NCBI RefSeq assembly: GCF_040436345.1
Contig: NC_133232.1
Coordinates: 33,493,315 to 33,557,314 of the forward strand
Length of the DNA: 64,000 nt
Reading direction: 5' to 3'
Source of the DNA: Pagrus major
Lineage: Eukaryota; Chordata; Actinopteri; Spariformes; Sparidae
The notes beneath the pieces are model-generated. The model had not been told where the DNA came from, made no database searches, and saw only the letters and a program-made list of their open reading frames with translations. Shown in pieces: positions 60,701 to 64,000 of this stretch; positions within the stretch are counted from its first letter, which is position 1; every line of letters begins with the position of its first letter. A program made the translations under genes and the position numbers.

Positions 60701-63336
60701 CACTGCATAAGTATATAGTAGTTCAGATGAAAAGCCTAACATCATACATCCACTCTGCTGAAGAGCCCTCTAATATAAAGCTCTCTCTCTCTCATAGACC
60801 CCCACAGGAACATGAAATTGATCAGATAACAGGTTTGCTGTGTGCTGACAGTATCTCACAGTTGCTCTTGTGTCCACAGGGGGCAGTGTAAGTCTGTCAG
60901 AGGTTCTGTCAGACTTCTGGTCCAGACTGGTGGAGCGAGTCTTCTCTCTGGTGAACCCCCAGTACCAGTTCGGTGAGGACTACCTGGAGTGTGTCAGCAA
61001 GCACGCCGAACAGCTGCAGCCGTTTGGAGACGTGCCGCGCAAACTGCGTGTACAAGTAAAGATAAATTATGTTAACATGGAGAAAACCCCTTGATGCGGA
61101 TTTCCAGATATGGAGATTTATTATGGTAAATTAACAAATGTTTCTGTGTTCTCTTTCCTTTTAAACTCAGGTGTCGAGGGCTTTCATTGCAGCCAGAGCA
61201 CTATCACAGGGCTTGGCTACTGGTCGGGATATTGTTAACAAAGCAACAAAGGTGAGTCGTAGCCTTCAAGTGATCACTGTGAATGTATTTCTTCTCCCCG
61301 CCCTGACTCTCTGACCCTCGGCCATTTTCCAGCTGACAGCAGATTCAGAGTGTGTGCGTGGGCTGATGCGTCAGTGGTACTGCCCTCTGTGCCGAGGCAT
61401 GCCCTCCCTGCGGCCCTGCCACTCCCTGTGCCTCAACGTGATGAAGGGCTGCTTAGCCAATCAGGGCGACCTGGACACCGAGTGGAACAATTTCATTGGT
61501 GGGTGAGGGTCCAATGAAAAAACACACTCAAATACACTGTTGTTGTTGTTTAGGTGGATTTAGGGTCACGTTTTTTTGCTCATATTTCAAGCAGCCACAG
61601 TGGATTTAGTTTCAGGCCCATCATGCGAAATAATGTCACGGCCTAAATGACACGTGAAGTCATTTTGAATTGTAATCATTATTAAATTGAGCATACCTAA
61701 AAGTGGATTCATTTATTGCCCTCCGTCACTCATTTACCTTCACTTCCCCTTCCCCCTAATGAATTCCTCCTCCATTAATCATTCATGCGTCTCTGCTCCA
61801 TCACAATTGATCTGTCTTACTGTGTTTCCTTTCCCCTTTCATCAAACCCATACGTTCCTTGCCTTTTTTCTTTTCATGTGCAGTGCTTCCTCTTATCTTT
61901 CATCACCCGATCCATCTGCACCACACCCAAACCCATTTTACCCCCATGTACCCTTTTGTCCAACCACCATTCTCGACCATTCTCTTTATACGATGTTGGC
62001 TTACTTCCTAATCTCACGGTCCTGTAACCTCATACACAGATGAACATCTTTTTAGCTGATTAGCCAGGAAGAGATTCCAGAATCCGGACAATGAGAACTT
62101 GTGGTGAATCTCTATTTCTGTATCTCCGTGTGTCCTCTATCAGATGCTCTGTACCAGGTTTCAGAGAAGTTGGAGGGGCCGTTCAACATCGAGCTCGCAG
62201 CCGACTCCATCTCTGTGAAAGTGTCAGAGGCCATCATGCACATGCAGGAGAACAGCGTCAGCATCTCCACTAAGGCAAGGAAGAGGGCAGAAGTAGATGA
62301 CGGGGAATTAAAACGGGCAATACTTCAAACATTAATGCATTTTTTATTGCTCTCCCAAAATAACAGATTAGTTGTTGTTCTATAGTCTTGATCATTGTTT
62401 AAAATAAATTATAATCTCCTTAATGAGACAGCATGGAGTAAAAATGACAGGAATCATGCACAGAGAGCATGACAGCCTTACAGAAGGATTAAAACATGGC
62501 GGGCATCCCAGGAGCTAATCCACCAGCGAGACACCCACATCTAGTTAGAAAGAGAATAGCAGTGCTTTTAAGGAACAGGAAGCTCTCTTCCTTTACAGCT
62601 CAGCTTCATGTGTTTGCTGCCTTTCACCAAAAGAGCGTGATGACGGAGGTTATGGAGAACCTTTTCAACAATTTTATGTTGCAAGTTTCCAGTTCAGTTG
62701 CAATATTTTTCACACTAACAGCCTTGTATTTCCAGTGCTATCATAGAAGGCACAGTGTAACATCAGGATTTTAACATTTTGACTGAACGACTTCTTTGAG
62801 ACCTGTCGTTAGGGTGCAGTCAAAGGCCTTTGAGAGAAAAGTTAAAATTTCATGTATTTTTAGGGGGGGAGGGGTATTTTAAAAAATGTTGTTTTACATT
62901 TTGACATCAGAGAGATGTCAGGAAATGAGGAGAAAGAGAGAAATAAATGGGGCATGACATGCAACAAAGGTTCCCAGCTGCACTCAAATCAGAGACGTTA
63001 CGGTTCATGGTGGGCGCCTTCACCCCTCCCCCACGAGGAGCCCCAAATTACCTCTAAATTAAGTAGAACGTTACAAAGCAGGTTGAAGGAGAGTGAATGC
63101 AATAAAAAAGTACATTTACAACAGTAAAGTGTAAAATTGCTCATTACATAGCTGTTTACACCGGTGTTGCTTGATGTTGTTTACTTCAGGTGTTCCAAGG
63201 TTGTGGAAGCCCCCGGCCGGCTCCGGGACGCTCCAAACGCTCCCCCAAAGAGTCGGGCGGCAACAGGAGGCCCTTCCGCACCTACAGCCCCGAGGAGAAA
63301 CCCACCACTGCTGCAGGGACTAACCTGGACCGACTG
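53806..63336 (+). CDS. gpc2: Gpc2, glypican-2 heparan sulfate proteoglycan (first eight coding exons; continues off the right edge)
   Basis: Exons 53806-53983, 55632-55790, 57903-58037, 60880-61055, 61171-61251, 61333-61498, 62144-62274 and 63190-63336 give 391 residues in phase. An N-terminal signal peptide (about 1-33) precedes [15 protein letters not shown]. The glypican cysteine-rich core follows: [35 protein letters not shown] and [19 protein letters not shown] convertase site RSKR (356-359) marks the usual cut in the two-chain form. The chain-attachment region and GPI signal lie beyond the window. Glypicans are GPI-anchored co-receptors for Wnt, FGF and other ligands; mammalian GPC2 is neural. 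[15 protein letters not shown] resembles human GPC2, and stag3 adjacency matches the human locus. GPC1 is the main alternative. The intron after 62274 has a GC donor (AAG|GCAAGG). Confidence 0.85.
54697..54749. repeat. (GT)n microsatellite, gpc2 intron 1
   Basis: About 26 GT units with one GC interruption. Confidence 0.9.
54881..54922. repeat. (TG)n microsatellite, gpc2 intron 1
   Basis: About 20 TG units with one GAG interruption. Confidence 0.9.
55834..56345. mobile_element. Fold-back/TIR element, CATTGTGGGTAAT family, best-preserved copy, in gpc2 intron 2
   Basis: The left end TTTTACACATTAGTGTGTTT is mirrored by AAACACACTTTAATGTGTAA at the right. Inner blocks GTTGCATTGTGGGTAATGTA and TACATTACCCACAATGCAAC are also inverse, giving a large palindrome around a unique core at about 56030-56140. 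Non-coding. Confidence 0.75.
56741..57173 (-). repeat. Interspersed repeat, GGCCTTGGCAGAGGT family, copy 3
   Basis: Inverted relative to copy 1: CAGCCTCTGCCAAGGCCCAA, then ATCCGCACCAAAAGTTAATG, TTCATGGAAATCTGTTCAGT, tandem AACC units, and CCCTCTTGGCGGAGGTAA. Lies in gpc2 intron 2. Confidence 0.7.
58268..58400. repeat. 47-bp minisatellite (about 2.8 units) in gpc2 intron 3
   Basis: Unit CTCGTTCCAGCTTCTAAAAT plus TCGAGGATTTGCTTCT and CTTCTTG repeats at 58268, 58315 and 58362 with one or two differences per unit. The sequence is the 5' part of the interspersed repeat that follows. Confidence 0.85.
58420..58610. repeat. Interspersed repeat, GTTTTGGACTGTTG...GCAGC family, copy in gpc2 intron 3
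   Basis: GTTTTTGGGTTTTGGACTGT, TTTGAAGACGTCACTTTGGG, then AATCAATTAATCATG and TTAACTGCAGC. It shares its blocks with 25920-26130. Confidence 0.65.
58680..58935. repeat. Interspersed repeat, same family, adjacent copy
   Basis: CAGCCTCTTAAATGTCAGGA, CTTTGGTTTTGGACTGTTGG, GATCTGGGTATTTGTGATGA and a GTTAATTGCATCCCTAG end repeat the order of the preceding copy in direct orientation. Confidence 0.65.
60143..60557. mobile_element. Short TIR element (AAAGGGAGAGTTCACCC type) in gpc2 intron 3
   Basis: The left end AAAGGGAGAGTTCACCCAAA and the right end TTTGGGGGTGAACTATTCCT are inverted repeats; same family as 9359-9638. Non-coding. Confidence 0.7.
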
Positions 63337-64000
63337 GTGAGGAAGAAACACACCCAATATTGTTTTAATGTAGTGCATGTAAAACAATTTAAATCTGTAT
63401 CGATGGTTTTGGACAACAAGCTCCAAACACAACGTCGACATAATTATCTATTAAAGTTGTTGTGGGAAACAAACAGTGGCTGTTAAATATCCAGCAACAC
63501 AGCATCCATGTTTCAGGCCAGCTGAAGACATGTTTGTATCGGACTCGTCAGTACTGGATTATTGGGATAGAGCCAATATTGGCGACCAAGTACAATATGC
63601 TGTCTTCTTCTTAAATCAGAGTAAAGGCCCCTAAATCCAGAACATCCTTTGGTCTGTTGTCAGAAGAAATTGTTCTTAATGTCTTTCCCTGTTAAAATAA
63701 ATGTTAAATCTCCGGTCCCCAGAACACTGTTTGAAGCTAAGGGTCCGCCACATATAAACAAAGTAAATCAATATGAGATTGTGTCGTCCTTTAAGGTCAG
63801 TTTGTTTATTCAGTCCTGAAAACAAAGAGTTTGTTTGTTTTTGCCTAAACTGATAAAAAAATTCTTCCCCAAAACTATAGTGCAACTTTAAGTACTCAAA
63901 AATAAATAAAATGCATTGAAACTGCAATTAAGAATGTGAAAAATGTGTGTTTTGTACATGCGTCAGGATTCAGAAATAGCAGTTGAGCAGAAACCAACAA
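63337..64000. other. gpc2 intron 8 (partial), no further exon seen
   Basis: After the donor at 63337 (CTG|GTGAGG) the sequence is AT-rich without a recognisable glypican exon. The next exon should lie beyond the window. Confidence 0.6.

Noticed and set aside
62275-62385. Read-through of gpc2 exon 7 beyond 62274
   Set aside because: The extra residues do not resemble glypicans, while the next exon joins in phase at the conserved VFQ-CG position.

Overview
The window is nuclear DNA of a bony fish, most likely a percomorph teleost. The evidence is compact GT-AG introns, many short terminal-inverted-repeat (TIR) elements with teleost-style ends, an actinodin-type fin gene (a family confined to fishes), and vertebrate genes with fish-like divergence. 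Every gene was read from the sequence by chaining exons with matching splice phase; names come from remembered family sequences, not a search.

Layout. 174-2323 (-): 5' part of bod1l1, running off the left edge. 3002-3083 (-): tRNA-Leu(AAG). 5095-8014 (-): fbxl12, with two short 5' exons. 8338-13028 (+): cops6, head-to-head with fbxl12 across 323 bp. 14425-16905 (-): a secreted proline-rich protein of the actinodin family. 20316-29518 (-): mcm7 (15 coding exons), with four microRNA hairpins (mir-25, mir-19d, mir-93 and a mir-17/106b-like one) in its next-to-last intron. 31390-51302 (-): stag3 (31 coding exons). 53806-63336 (+): the first eight coding exons of gpc2, running off the right edge and head-to-head with stag3. 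Gaps and introns hold many short non-autonomous DNA elements, one tRNA-derived SINE and several microsatellites. I saw no retrovirus, LTR element or CRISPR array.

How it fits together. In human, COPS6 and MCM7 lie close together on 7q22 and STAG3 neighbours GPC2, so the right three quarters of the window looks like a conserved block. Mcm7 (replicative helicase) and Stag3 (meiotic cohesin) act on chromosomes, Bod1l1 protects replication forks, and Cops6 and Fbxl12 belong to the cullin-RING ubiquitin system. The fin gene between cops6 and mcm7 is functionally the odd one out.

Most notable: the actinodin-type gene between cops6 and mcm7; the four-hairpin microRNA cluster with a transposon-like element lodged inside it; three GC-AG introns (cops6, stag3, gpc2); and tandem in-frame splice donors in stag3.
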